Below are positions 8,720 through 17,528 of a stretch of DNA of 54,102 bases, piece by piece. The notes beneath the pieces are model-generated. The model made no database searches, had not been told where the DNA came from, and saw nothing but the letters and a program-made list of their open reading frames with translations. A program made the translations under genes and the position numbers. Origin of the DNA: Lachnospiraceae bacterium (GTDB taxonomy: Bacteria > Bacillota > Clostridia > Lachnospirales > Lachnospiraceae); contig JAJBTQ010000029.1 of assembly GCA_020860755.1 (NCBI GenBank), positions 1 to 54,102 on the forward strand. Direction: 5' to 3'. How positions within the stretch are numbered: the stretch's first letter is position 1; every line of letters starts with the position of its first letter.

Positions 8720-11164
8720 TCATGGCAGGAACGCTCGCAGCCTCCATCGCCCCTTCTTCTCATAGAACGTGAGCTGCCCGCACTGCGGGGTCTGGTATAT
8801 CTCACACCCGGCATTCGCGAGACGTTCCATTGTCTCCGGAGCCGGATGGCCGTAAACATTATGCTCTCCGCAGGAGATCACGGCATACTCCGGCGAGACT
8901 TCCTTAAGGAACTCTTCGCAGGTAGAGTACTTTGATCCATGGTGGGCGGCTTTTAAGAGCACACAGTCCGTGAGCGCTTCCCGCTCAAGCAGCTGCCGCT
9001 CCTGTTCGGCCCCCAGATCTCCGGTAAAAAGTGCCGACATCTCACCTCGTTGAAACAGCCAGACCTGCGAGAATTCGTTTGCATCGTCCGCCAAATCTCT
9101 CTGGGCGTCCTCCGCTGCCGGATAGAGACAGGTCATCTTGCACCCTTCAAGTGCAAGCTCGTCTCCCGCCTTAGCATATAAGACCTCCGTACCGTTCACA
9201 GCCGCCGCGGCAGTCAATGTCTCCCACGCCTCATCATGCGGCATGGCCTCCGAAAAGACGAGGCATTCTACCCGATATCCGTCCTCAAGCACCTCGAGCA
9301 GGCCGGAATAGTGATCCAGATCCCCGTGCGTCACGATCCACACGTCGATCTCCCGGATGCCGTGATATTTTAAAAACGGTTCTATCTCATAGCTGCCCAC
9401 GCTGCTTACGGTAGAACTGCCCCCGTCGATCATGACGTGAGTTCCGGCGCCGTTAGTCAAAAAGATCCCGTCTCCCTGCCCCACGTCGAGAACGTCGAGC
9501 CGGCAGTACTGCCGCTCGGGGACAAAGAGAATACAGAAAAGCAGCGCGGGTGGTATGAGTACGAACCATCTGCCGTGAGTTTTTATAAATTTTGGAATCT
9601 GAGGTATCAGAAAGAACAGACATACGCCCGCCAGAGCAAGATAAAAGGCGAGCATGATCCACGCGGGCGGTTTTCCTGTGATCCACTGGCTTAAGGGCAG
9701 ATTATTTACAAGCGTGATAGCTTTCTCATAGATTAAGAGAATAAAATGGCAGGGAATGAAAAGCCATTTGGCTGCCTGCGGAAAGAAGATCCCCAGGAAC
9801 CCTCCGGCCAGCCCAAACCCCAAAAGCCCGCTGCAAAGAGGAAGGATCAGGAGATTTAAAAACGTGGCATACAGCGGAACCTCATAGTAGTGCCAGGCGG
9901 TCAGGGGCAGCAGGGCCAGTTGCAGGCATGCGCTAAACATAAAGGCCCCCATCATACGGATTCCCGCGCCCTGCCATATGCTCTTCTTTTTTGAGCTGGC
10001 GACCGCCACTTCCTCCGGATTTCCCTCTGCTTTCTTAAGCCTTCGCATTATCGCATTAAACAGTGTGATCGCCGCCATCGAGAGAAACGAAAACTGAAAT
10101 CCACTCCGGTACAGGTTCATCGGGTTCGGGATCAGGAGGATCAGGGCGGCAAGGGCCAGTGCGTTTGGCGGGTCATACGTCCTTCCAAACGCATAGGATC
10201 CCATAAGCAGCAGATACATGATAAGAGCCCTGCACGCGGAGGTGCTCATACCGCTCATCACCACAAAGCAGACGATGACCCCGCAGCCGATCCCCTCGCA
10301 GAGGTGGCAGGGAAGACGGATCTTTCTTAAGAAGCGGTACAAGCCGAACCCGAGGATGGATATGTGCAGCCCGGAGATCGCGAGGATGTGGGAAATCCCG
10401 GCCTCCTGATACATCTCGCGGACATCCGGATCCATCACACCCCTGTTTCCGACACAGAGCGCAGAAAGCACGCCGGCCTCCTGTTCGCACAGGGAATCGG
10501 CAAACACTGTGCAGATCCTCTGCTGAAGCCGATAGAGCCCCTCTCGCAGCAGCAATACCGGCTCCCGCTCCAACAAAATGTCATCGGCAAAAATGCGAAA
10601 CGAGATATTCTGATCTGCATAGTCCTGCGCAAAATCAAAACTCCCCTCGTTCGACGCATGGGAAAAGGAAGACCACTTCCCCCGCACCGTAACCTCGGAG
10701 CCGATGGGTATCTCGTCCGTGTCAAAATATATGATCACTTTTTTGTATTGAGTATTCAGATAATAGAGGCATTGATCCGAACGGATCTCTTTTTTTAGAA
10801 CCCTCCCGGAAAGCTCCGTTTGGGGGTCTGTTTTTAGAAGTTCCTGTATACGGCGGCTGCTATGGTCCTGGTATCCGCATACAAAAAATGATGTGAGGAT
10901 CAGAGCGATAAGAATGCCTGACACAGCTATTTTTTCTCCCCTGCTCTCTCCGGATGCGATCCCGAAGAACAGAACCAAACCGAGGACCAACAGGATTGGG
11001 ATCCACACTGCCTCTCTCCGGCAGTACAGTACCGTGCCGAACAGGTATGCCGCGACAAACAGACACAGATGACGTTTTTCTTGCAGGATCACCGGAGCCT
11101 CCCACTCTCTCAAGCTCCCCTTGCCAGGCCGCAAAAAAAGGAGAAAGGTGCTCCCTTCTCCCAT
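8720..11164 (-). CDS. comEC: ComEC/Rec2 DNA uptake channel
   Basis: Up to 814 residues. The order is: N-terminal membrane spans and a DUF4131-like soluble domain; the Competence domain (ALCVGNRGVMD, ISHILAISGLHISILG, a long multi-span region); and a C-terminal metallo-beta-lactamase-like domain with THGDLDHYSG, ALFTGDLG and AAHHGSKYS. It forms the channel that carries single-stranded DNA across the membrane. A GTG at 11092 preceded by GGGAGG is an alternative start (790 residues) and may be the better one, since the ATG at 11164 has only a weak GA-rich site. It lies 19 bases after the sensor kinase. Confidence 0.93.
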   Translation of the reverse strand: MGEGSTFLLFLRPGKGSLREWEAPVILQEKRHLCLFVAAYLFGTVLYCRREAVWIPILLVLGLVLFFGIASGESRGEKIAVSGILIALILTSFFVCGYQDHSSRRIQELLKTDPQTELSGRVLKKEIRSDQCLYYLNTQYKKVIIYFDTDEIPIGSEVTVRGKWSSFSHASNEGSFDFAQDYADQNISFRIFADDILLEREPVLLLREGLYRLQQRICTVFADSLCEQEAGVLSALCVGNRGVMDPDVREMYQEAGISHILAISGLHISILGFGLYRFLRKIRLPCHLCEGIGCGVIVCFVVMSGMSTSACRALIMYLLLMGSYAFGRTYDPPNALALAALILLIPNPMNLYRSGFQFSFLSMAAITLFNAIMRRLKKAEGNPEEVAVASSKKKSIWQGAGIRMMGAFMFSACLQLALLPLTAWHYYEVPLYATFLNLLILPLCSGLLGFGLAGGFLGIFFPQAAKWLFIPCHFILLIYEKAITLVNNLPLSQWITGKPPAWIMLAFYLALAGVCLFFLIPQIPKFIKTHGRWFVLIPPALLFCILFVPERQYCRLDVLDVGQGDGIFLTNGAGTHVMIDGGSSTVSSVGSYEIEPFLKYHGIREIDVWIVTHGDLDHYSGLLEVLEDGYRVECLVFSEAMPHDEAWETLTAAAAVNGTEVLYAKAGDELALEGCKMTCLYPAAEDAQRDLADDANEFSQVWLFQRGEMSALFTGDLGAEQERQLLEREALTDCVLLKAAHHGSKYSTCEEFLKEVSPEYAVISCGEHNVYGHPAPETMERLANAGCEIYQTPQCGQLTFYEKKGRWRLRAFLP

Positions 11165-11183
11165 TCTCTCTCTGCTTAAACGA

Positions 11184-12197
11184 TTAGGCCGGACTGTAAC
11201 TGAGCGGGATCCGGATCACAAATTCCGATCCCGCCTCCGGCATACTCTTTACCTTTATGGATCCCCGGTGCAGGATCACCGCGTTCCTGGCAAGCGACAG
11301 TCCCAGGCCTGATCCGCTGATCTCATTGGAGTGCGATTTATCCGCCCGGTAAAACCGTTCAAATATCTGCTCCTGCGCCTCCTCTGGAATCCCGATTCCA
11401 TTGTCTGTTACTGTAATAAAGAAGTTCTGATGATCTGAGTCCAGCATGATTCGGACCCAGCCTCCGGCATGGTTGTACTTAACAGCATTTTCGACCAGAT
11501 TTGTCACGGCCAGAGAGACTTTCACCTCATCGATCTCTGCCACCACAGGGCGTACGATCTCCAGAAACAGCTGTACGCCCCGATCCTGTGCGATCGGAGT
11601 CATCTCTTTTCGGACATTTTCAAGCATATCGCCCACATCGACTGACATAAGGTTTAAGTCAGCGGCGTTCCGATCCATCTTGACCAGTGACAGCAGATCA
11701 TCGATGATTTCATTCTCACGGTCGATCTCCGCTCCGATATCCACCATGAACTCCCGGTACAGCTCGATCGGGGCATCCTCCTGTACGACAATGGCATCCG
11801 CCAGCACTTTCATGGAGGTCAGCGGCGTCTTAAGCTCATGGGATACGTTGGAAACAAACTCCTGCTGCGATTTGTCGAGCACCTGAAGCCTCTGAAGCAT
11901 CGCGTCGCAGGAATCTGAGATGCGCCCGGTCTCCGTATAGACATCCACAGGTTCAAAATCATCCTCAAACCCACCCTGCACATCGTTGATGGAACGGCTT
12001 AATCGGTTTAAAGGCTTTGTCATCAAGCGGGATACGAAAAAAGCGACCACAACGATCGCGATGATCAGTACGATTGCGATCCAAACCGGCTTTCCCGGCA
12101 CAAGCCACAACACAAGAATAGGAATGATCCCAAACAGCAGGACCATTAAAAAAATAAAAAATCTAAGGCTTTTAAAAAAACTTTTTACTCGCTGCAA
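11184..12197 (-). CDS. HAMP-containing sensor histidine kinase, minimal sensor
   Basis: 337 residues. Two membrane spans (about 15-32 and 38-55) are joined by only a few residues (PGKPVW), so there is almost no external sensor domain. HAMP follows, then HisKA with SHELKTPLTS, and the ATPase with NLVENAVKYN, DNGIGIP and GSGLGLSL. The start is TTG at 12197, eight bases after GAGG that overlaps the regulator's stop; the nearby ATG at 12202 is out of frame. It pairs with the response regulator 11 bases upstream. The stimulus is unknown; membrane or intramembrane sensing is likely. Confidence 0.9.
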   Translation of the reverse strand: MQRVKSFFKSLRFFIFLMVLLFGIIPILVLWLVPGKPVWIAIVLIIAIVVVAFFVSRLMTKPLNRLSRSINDVQGGFEDDFEPVDVYTETGRISDSCDAMLQRLQVLDKSQQEFVSNVSHELKTPLTSMKVLADAIVVQEDAPIELYREFMVDIGAEIDRENEIIDDLLSLVKMDRNAADLNLMSVDVGDMLENVRKEMTPIAQDRGVQLFLEIVRPVVAEIDEVKVSLAVTNLVENAVKYNHAGGWVRIMLDSDHQNFFITVTDNGIGIPEEAQEQIFERFYRADKSHSNEISGSGLGLSLARNAVILHRGSIKVKSMPEAGSEFVIRIPLSYSPA

Positions 12198-12208
12198 GCC
12201 ATTTACCT

Positions 12209-12901
12209 CTATTTATCGGAATTGTAAAAATATCCCACACCCCATTTTGTGTGGATATATTTCGGTTCGCTCGGGTTCGGCTCCACTTTCTCCCTCAGCC
12301 GACGGACATGTACGTCCACCGTGCGAAAGTCTCCGGGGTAATCGGGCCCCCAGACAAGGTTCAAGAGCTCCTCCCTGCTGAACACTTTGTTGGGGGACTT
12401 GACTAAGAGCTCCATTAAATCATATTCCTTGGCCGTCACGCGGACCTCTTTGCCCTGAACAAACAGGCGACGGCTGTCACAGTCGATACGGATATCTCCG
12501 TCTGACAGGATGCCGGGTTCCGGTGCGGCTTCACTGCGGGCCGTGCGGCGCAGGATCGCCTTGATGCGGGCCTTGATCTCGAGAATGTTAAACGGCTTAG
12601 TGACATAGTCATCCGCACCGTACTCAAGCCCCATGATCTTGTCCATATCCTCACCCTTGGCTGTCAGCATGATGATCGGGACGTCGGAAAACCCGCGGAT
12701 CGACTGACAGACCTCCAGACCGTCCATCTTTGGAAGCATAATGTCGAGCAGGATGATGTCATACTCATTCTCACGCGCCATCTGCAGCGCCTCCTCCCCG
12801 TCATAAGCACAATCCACTTCCATGTCATCCTGCATCAGACTATAGCTGATGCCCTTCACGATCAGTTTTTCATCATCCACAACCAAAACTTTTTTTGCCA
12901 T
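12209..12901 (-). CDS. OmpR/PhoB-family response regulator (WalR-like)
   Basis: 230 residues from ATG 12901. The receiver domain has acidic VVDDE, phosphoacceptor in DIILLDIMLPKMDG, TAK and KPF. The winged-helix output domain has VRVTAKEYDLMELL, FSREELLN and VDVHVRRLREKVEP. AGAGG is a few bases upstream of the ATG. A longer frame reaching back into comEA is rejected because it lacks homology. It lies between comEA and its kinase. The sequence is close to WalR/YycF type, but the usual yycH-yycI partners are absent. Confidence 0.92.
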   Translation of the reverse strand: MAKKVLVVDDEKLIVKGISYSLMQDDMEVDCAYDGEEALQMARENEYDIILLDIMLPKMDGLEVCQSIRGFSDVPIIMLTAKGEDMDKIMGLEYGADDYVTKPFNILEIKARIKAILRRTARSEAAPEPGILSDGDIRIDCDSRRLFVQGKEVRVTAKEYDLMELLVKSPNKVFSREELLNLVWGPDYPGDFRTVDVHVRRLREKVEPNPSEPKYIHTKWGVGYFYNSDK

Positions 12902-12959
12902 TTTCCTCTGCGCGATCCCGCCGGCCTGCCTTATGACAGCCTGCGAAATTTTTCCTTTC

Positions 12960-13592
12960 TTATATGGTAATGTAATCCTTGATCCTTGCGTATATTCCCT
13001 CCGCGATCCCGGGCACTTCCATGATCTCTTCCGGACTCCCAAACGGACCATGCTCCTCGCGGTAAGCCACGATCGCAGCTGCCTTCGCTTCCCCGATGCC
13101 ATTTAGGGAGATAAGCTCCGTCACATCAGCCGTGTTGATGTTCACCTTTCCCGCGTCCGGCTCATTCTCGGATACAGTGCCTGTAAGGCCCGCATTTGTA
13201 TCCAACCCGGAAGCGCTCTCCTCCCGCGTAAGAATCCGGACCATCTCACCGTCCTCCACCGTCTGCGCGAGGTTCACGCTTTTCTCGTCCGCTTCTTCCG
13301 TCAGGCCGCCGGCCATCTCCACCAGCTCGTATACTCTGCTTTGACTCTTAAGTTCGTACACGCCCGGCTGATCGACCGCGCCACAGATATATACATATAT
13401 CCGGTCGGGCTCTTCTTCCACAACAGTCTGGAAATCAGACTCAGGCTCCTGAGCGGAAAGCGGATCCATTTCCTCTGATTCGGCCTCCGAAGGCACGGCA
13501 GACCCGCTTTGAAGGATCTCATCTACATCCGCACCGCAGGCGGAAAGGAACAGGATAAAGAAACTCAATACAGATATGATCACTTTATTCAT
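12960..13592 (-). CDS. comEA: ComEA-like DNA-binding protein, predicted lipoprotein
   Basis: 210 residues from ATG 13592. A lipoprotein signal ends FFILFLSAC (lipobox Cys 19). Next are an acidic linker, an SLBB domain (IYVYICGAVDQPGVYEL to VNLAQTVEDGEMVRI), and a C-terminal double helix-hairpin-helix (VNINTADVTELISLNGIGEAKAAAIVAYRE). ComEA binds incoming duplex DNA outside the membrane and hands it to ComEC. A start 12 codons upstream would bury the signal peptide. The gene comes first, then the two-component pair, then comEC. Confidence 0.9.
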   Translation of the reverse strand: MNKVIISVLSFFILFLSACGADVDEILQSGSAVPSEAESEEMDPLSAQEPESDFQTVVEEEPDRIYVYICGAVDQPGVYELKSQSRVYELVEMAGGLTEEADEKSVNLAQTVEDGEMVRILTREESASGLDTNAGLTGTVSENEPDAGKVNINTADVTELISLNGIGEAKAAAIVAYREEHGPFGSPEEIMEVPGIAEGIYARIKDYITI

Positions 13593-13710
13593 CCGCGCCA
13601 ACCTCTCCGACCGGACGAATAGTAACATCTATACTCATCCTTAATTTTAACATTTCCGAAAAATATTACAAGTATCTTCATAAGAATTTAAACAAAAGAA
13701 AACAGAAATG

Positions 13711-13760
13711 AAAAAAGATATGCCTCAAAAAATATGCTAGCATACTTTTTAAGGCACATC
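13711..13760 (-). terminator. arg operon terminator
   Basis: Near-perfect palindrome with 22-base arms at 13717-13738 and 13739-13760. Its three non-Watson-Crick positions are all G-U pairs in the minus-strand RNA. It is followed by six Us (13711-13716). It stops argJ-argB-argD transcription and separates it from comEA. Confidence 0.9.
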
Positions 13761-13797
13761 CACAAAGAAATGCATTTTTATGAAATAGGGAGAACCC

Positions 13798-13872
13798 CGC
13801 CCTGAATTTCCTGTCGGGATTGCATAAATCCTCTCTTCGGATCTTATGCAGATTACCGGTAAACGAAGGGCG
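13798..13872 (-). repeat. Structured element in the argD 3' region
   Basis: Outer arms CGCCCT (13798-13803) and AGGGCG (13867-13872) enclose a hairpin of GCATAAATCC (13822-13831) and GGATCTTATGC (13839-13849), just after the argD stop and before the terminator. There is no U-run, so it is not itself a classical terminator. Confidence 0.45.
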
Positions 13873-13878
13873 CCTTTC

Positions 13879-15093
13879 CTATCCCGCCTGTCCACAGCAG
13901 GCGGAAAACACGTGGTCTAACTTTTCGATCATCTCATCTACATGCTCCCGCTCGATCACAAGCGGTGGGATCAGACGGACGACATTGCCTCCCGCAGTGA
14001 TCACGATCAGGCCCTCGCCTAAAGCCTTTGCCGCAATTTCCGCGGCGGGTACATCCAGGGCAAGTTCGAGCCCTTGGAGCAGCCCCAGGCCCCGCCGGTC
14101 CGTGATAAAAGGATAAGATCGTTTCAGCTCTTCAAGCTTCAGTTCCAGATAGATTGCGATCTCGTTGACATGTGCCGGGATATCCCGCTCTTTAAAAATA
14201 TCAAAGACCGCGTTCACCGCTGCACCGGCAAGCGGATTCCCTCCAAACGTTGAGGCGTGGTCTCCCGGTTCCAAGGAGCGGTCTGCCACACGCTGCGTCA
14301 TGAAAAAGGCTCCCACGGGAAAGCCGCCGCCCAACGCCTTGGCAGCCGTCATGATGTCCGGCTTGATACCGTATTGCTGCCAGGCAAACATAGCACCGGT
14401 ACGGCCCATGCCGCACTGGACCTCATCAAAGATAAGCAGGATATCCCGCTCATCACACAGATCCCGGACTCCCTTAAGAAATTCCGGGTTCGCCGGATGG
14501 ACGCCACCCTCTCCCTGCAGCGGTTCGAGAATGATCGCGCAGGTCTTGTCTGTGACCTGTGCCTTGACGCTCTCAAGATCGTTGTAGATCGCAAAGCGGA
14601 TCCCGGGGATCAGTGGCTCGAACGGTTCGCGGTAGTGAGCTGTCCCTGTGATAGACAGAGAGCCCATACTCCTTCCGTGAAAGGAATCCTCCATTGCTAT
14701 GATCTCGTGTCCGGCATGTCCGTCCCGTACGAACGCATATTTTTTCGCCGCCTTCAAAGCTCCCTCTACCGCCTCTGTTCCGCTGTTGGAAAAAAAGACG
14801 CGGTCCATTTCCGATGCGGAAAGGGCTTTTTGCGCCGCGGTCAGGATCGGAACGTTGTAGTAGAGATTGGAGGTGTGGATCAGCCGATCCACCTGATCTT
14901 TTAACGCATCCGTAAATTCCCGGTCCCCGTATCCGAGCGCGTTGACTCCGATCCCGGCGGCAAAATCCAGATACTCTTTGCCATCGGTGTCATAGAGGTA
15001 GACGCCTTCTCCCCGCTCCAAAACGAGCGGAAAACGGTTGTATGTATGAAGCAGGACTTCGTCAATCCCACTCATGTATTCCTGTTTATTCAT
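13879..15093 (-). CDS. argD: Acetylornithine aminotransferase
   Basis: 404 residues, class III PLP aminotransferase. The cofactor lysine is in [15 protein letters not shown], and [26 protein letters not shown] and [11 protein letters not shown] are further family motifs. It converts N-acetylglutamate semialdehyde to N-acetylornithine. ATG 15093 overlaps the argB stop by eight bases (ATGAATAA), indicating translational coupling; an upstream GTG at 15117 would place the GGAGG inside the gene. Third gene of argJ-argB-argD. Confidence 0.95.
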   Translation of the reverse strand: MNKQEYMSGIDEVLLHTYNRFPLVLERGEGVYLYDTDGKEYLDFAAGIGVNALGYGDREFTDALKDQVDRLIHTSNLYYNVPILTAAQKALSASEMDRVFFSNSGTEAVEGALKAAKKYAFVRDGHAGHEIIAMEDSFHGRSMGSLSITGTAHYREPFEPLIPGIRFAIYNDLESVKAQVTDKTCAIILEPLQGEGGVHPANPEFLKGVRDLCDERDILLIFDEVQCGMGRTGAMFAWQQYGIKPDIMTAAKALGGGFPVGAFFMTQRVADRSLEPGDHASTFGGNPLAGAAVNAVFDIFKERDIPAHVNEIAIYLELKLEELKRSYPFITDRRGLGLLQGLELALDVPAAEIAAKALGEGLIVITAGGNVVRLIPPLVIEREHVDEMIEKLDHVFSACCGQAG

Positions 15094-15982
15094 TGTAAAA
15101 TTTGTCCTCCTCGTCACTTAAGATCGCAGTTCCGATCCCCTTGTTCGTGAAGATCTCAAGCAGCAGACAATGTGCAAGACGTCCGTCTAAGATGTGCACC
15201 CGTGATACCCCGTTGTGGACGGCCTCAATACAGTTGCCAAGCTTCGGAAGCATACCGCCCACGACATAGCCGCTGTCCAAAAGCTGTGCAGCCTCCGTTA
15301 CCGTCATCTCGGAGATCAGGGTCCCCGGGTCGTCCGGATCGCGGCGCACACCCTCGATATCAGTCAAAAACGCAAGCTTCTCCGCATTCACCGCGCTGGC
15401 GATCGCACAGGCAGCATCGTCTGCGTTGATATTGTATGTATGGTATTCGTCGTCCAATCCAAGGGGGCACACGATCGGGAGAAAGTCCTTCTCCAGCAGA
15501 TCGTAGAGGATCTTAGGATCCACGTGATCGATCTCTCCCACGTACCCGATGTCTTCTCCGTCGACCAGCTTCTTGTGTACGTGCAGCAGACCCCCGTCCT
15601 TCCCGCTGATGCTGATCGCACGGACCCCCAAACTCTCCACCATGGACACAAGGGACTTTCCGACCTTTCCGAGCACCATCTCCACGATCTCCATGGTCGC
15701 TTCATCGGTCTTTCGGAGGCCTTCGACAAACTCCGGTTTAATGCCGGACTTTTCGACCCACCGATTGATCTCCGGACCGCCGCCATGCACAATGATTGGC
15801 TTAAATCCGACCAGTTTAAGGAGTGTCACGTCCTGGATCACATTCTTTTTTAATTCTTCATCCAACATGGCGCTCCCGCCGTATTTTACGACAATGATTC
15901 GCCGGTTAAACCGCTGGATATAGGGGAGCGCTTCAATGAGCACCTCCGCCTTTGCCTTTAATTCTTCCATCTTGTCTTCCAT
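15086..15982 (-). CDS. argB: Acetylglutamate kinase
   Basis: 298 residues of the amino-acid kinase family: [20 protein letters not shown] (substrate loop), [11 protein letters not shown] and [14 protein letters not shown]. It phosphorylates N-acetylglutamate, usually the arginine-feedback step. It starts 19 bases after argJ and overlaps argD. The N-terminal helix ([18 protein letters not shown]) is the type found in arginine-sensitive hexameric enzymes, so feedback inhibition is plausible (inference). Confidence 0.96.
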   Translation of the reverse strand: MEDKMEELKAKAEVLIEALPYIQRFNRRIIVVKYGGSAMLDEELKKNVIQDVTLLKLVGFKPIIVHGGGPEINRWVEKSGIKPEFVEGLRKTDEATMEIVEMVLGKVGKSLVSMVESLGVRAISISGKDGGLLHVHKKLVDGEDIGYVGEIDHVDPKILYDLLEKDFLPIVCPLGLDDEYHTYNINADDAACAIASAVNAEKLAFLTDIEGVRRDPDDPGTLISEMTVTEAAQLLDSGYVVGGMLPKLGNCIEAVHNGVSRVHILDGRLAHCLLLEIFTNKGIGTAILSDEEDKFYNE

Positions 15983-16001
15983 CTCTTCTCTCCTCTATCG
16001 T

Positions 16002-17225
16002 TCAGGAACGATAATCCGCGTTGATTTTGATATAGTCATAAGTCAGGTCGCAGCCCCAGGCCGTCGCCTCCTCAGTTCCCTCTTTTAAGTCCGCGATCAC
16101 GGTGACAACAGGCTCCGATAAGATGCGGCTTGCCCGCTGCTCATCAAAGTCCAGCACAGCGCCCTCACAAAAGATCTCGATTTGTCCGGCATCGCTCTCA
16201 AAGGAGAGTGACACCATCTCCGGGTCAAACTCTGCGCCGGAATAACCCATCGCACACAGAACTCTCCCGAAATTCGCGTCGTGTCCGAACAGCATCGCCT
16301 TTGTCAGGTTGGATGTGACCACAGATTTGCTTATGATCCTCGCCTGCTCCTTTGTCTTTGCATGGATCACCTTTACCTCGAGCAGGGCTGTGGCCCCCTC
16401 TCCGTCTCCGGCGATCATCTTCGACAGTTCCGTGTTGACAAGCCGAAGTGCTTCCCGGAACGTCCCATAGTCCTCGTTCTTTTCCGTGATACACGGGTTT
16501 TCGGCTATCCCGTTTGCCATAAGGAGCACCGTGTCATTTGTGGAAGTGTCCCCGTCCACCGAGATCATATTGTAGGTATCCGCGACATCCTCCTTAAGCG
16601 CCTCGCGAAGCAGATCTCCGGAGATCGCCAGATCCGTAGTCAAAAAGGCCAGCATTGTGCACATATTGGGATGGATCATCCCCGATCCCTTGCACATGCC
16701 GCCGAGCGTGACCGTCTTGCCTGCGATCTCAAACTCGACCGCACACTCTTTTGCATGGGTATCCGTAGTCAGGATTGCATTGGCCGCGCCGTTTCCGGCT
16801 GAGAACTCCCTGCTCAGACTGACGGCCATAGCCTCGATCCCGCTTCGAATGCGGTCCATAGGAAGCTGCATACCGATCACACCGGTCGACGCGACAAAAA
16901 CCTCCTGTTTCGGAATCTCCAGCAGCGTTCCGACTTCAGCTGCCATCTCCTCGCAGTACGCATAGCCCTCCTGCCCTGTGCAGGCATTGGCAATGCCGGA
17001 ATTGACAACAAGGGCTTGGGCCTGTCCCACTTCCTCCACGATCTGTTTATCCCAGAGGACCGGAGCCGCTTGCACTACATTAGTCGTAAAGGTTCCGGCC
17101 ACAGCACAGGGTGCCTCGCTGTAAAGCATGGCCATGTCATCTCTGTTTGTTCCGCGTATCTGTGCCGCTGTGCAGGCTGCAAAAAAACCCTTGGCGGCTG
17201 TCACGCCTCCTTTAATCTGTTTCAT
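16002..17225 (-). CDS. argJ: Bifunctional ornithine acetyltransferase/N-acetylglutamate synthase
   Basis: 407 residues. The self-cleavage site is in KGSGMIHPNMCTMLAF (Thr of CTML), which splits the protein into alpha and beta chains. TTNVVQAAPV, NSGIANACTG and DGDTSTND are family motifs. It recycles the acetyl group from acetylornithine to glutamate and may also make acetylglutamate de novo. AGGAG precedes the ATG. First gene of the operon; no argC is seen in the window. Confidence 0.95.
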   Translation of the reverse strand: MKQIKGGVTAAKGFFAACTAAQIRGTNRDDMAMLYSEAPCAVAGTFTTNVVQAAPVLWDKQIVEEVGQAQALVVNSGIANACTGQEGYAYCEEMAAEVGTLLEIPKQEVFVASTGVIGMQLPMDRIRSGIEAMAVSLSREFSAGNGAANAILTTDTHAKECAVEFEIAGKTVTLGGMCKGSGMIHPNMCTMLAFLTTDLAISGDLLREALKEDVADTYNMISVDGDTSTNDTVLLMANGIAENPCITEKNEDYGTFREALRLVNTELSKMIAGDGEGATALLEVKVIHAKTKEQARIISKSVVTSNLTKAMLFGHDANFGRVLCAMGYSGAEFDPEMVSLSFESDAGQIEIFCEGAVLDFDEQRASRILSEPVVTVIADLKEGTEEATAWGCDLTYDYIKINADYRS

Positions 17226-17273
17226 GTATTACTCCTCATTTCTCTCCCTTTTTAAGAGCCCCTGCCATGTGTC

Positions 17274-17308
17274 CGTATAATTATACGAATAAAGTCAGCA
17301 GATAAGAA
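17274..17308 (-). promoter_or_regulatory. argJ promoter with overlapping palindrome (possible ARG box)
   Basis: Minus-strand TATAAT (17280-17285) with TTCTTA (17303-17308) at 17 bases. The -10 box is inside a perfect 14-base palindrome CGTATAATTATACG (17274-17287), well placed for a repressor such as ArgR/AhrC. The operator role is inference. Confidence 0.5.
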
Positions 17309-17414
17309 TTATTGAGATTATCTTAAAAAACCCTTTTTACATCATATCATAAACTTTAAAATATTCAACTCTTTTTTCCCAAATTTGCCTTTTTCGTGCA
17401 TGTTTGCTCTCAAA

Positions 17415-17431
17415 ATGTATTTTTATTACAT
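17415..17431. promoter_or_regulatory. Possible ARG box upstream of argG
   Basis: ATGTATTTTTATTACAT, a 17-base palindrome with 5-base arms and an A/T centre, similar in layout to ArgR/AhrC sites. It lies 21 bases upstream of the argG -35 box. Similarity judged by eye only. Confidence 0.4.
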
Positions 17432-17451
17432 ATTTCTGTATATTTTTCCAC

Positions 17452-17480
17452 TTGCGTGGGCAGGCAGTTTATAGTATAAT
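17452..17480 (+). promoter_or_regulatory. argG promoter
   Basis: TTGCGT (17452-17457), 17-base spacer, perfect TATAAT (17475-17480), about 48 bases before the argG start. Confidence 0.7.
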
Positions 17481-17528
17481 CGGAACCGTTAAAACAGACC
17501 ATATTCATTGGAAAGGATGCATATTATT

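Noticed and set aside
8620-8859. 79-residue minus-strand frame as a complete gene
   Set aside because: Its first half is comEC in another phase; only the C-terminal part after the comEC stop looks like real former coding sequence, so it is listed as a remnant.
12209-13102. 297-residue version of the response regulator starting inside comEA
   Set aside because: The first 67 residues lack homology and overlap comEA; ATG 12901 begins exactly at the receiver domain.
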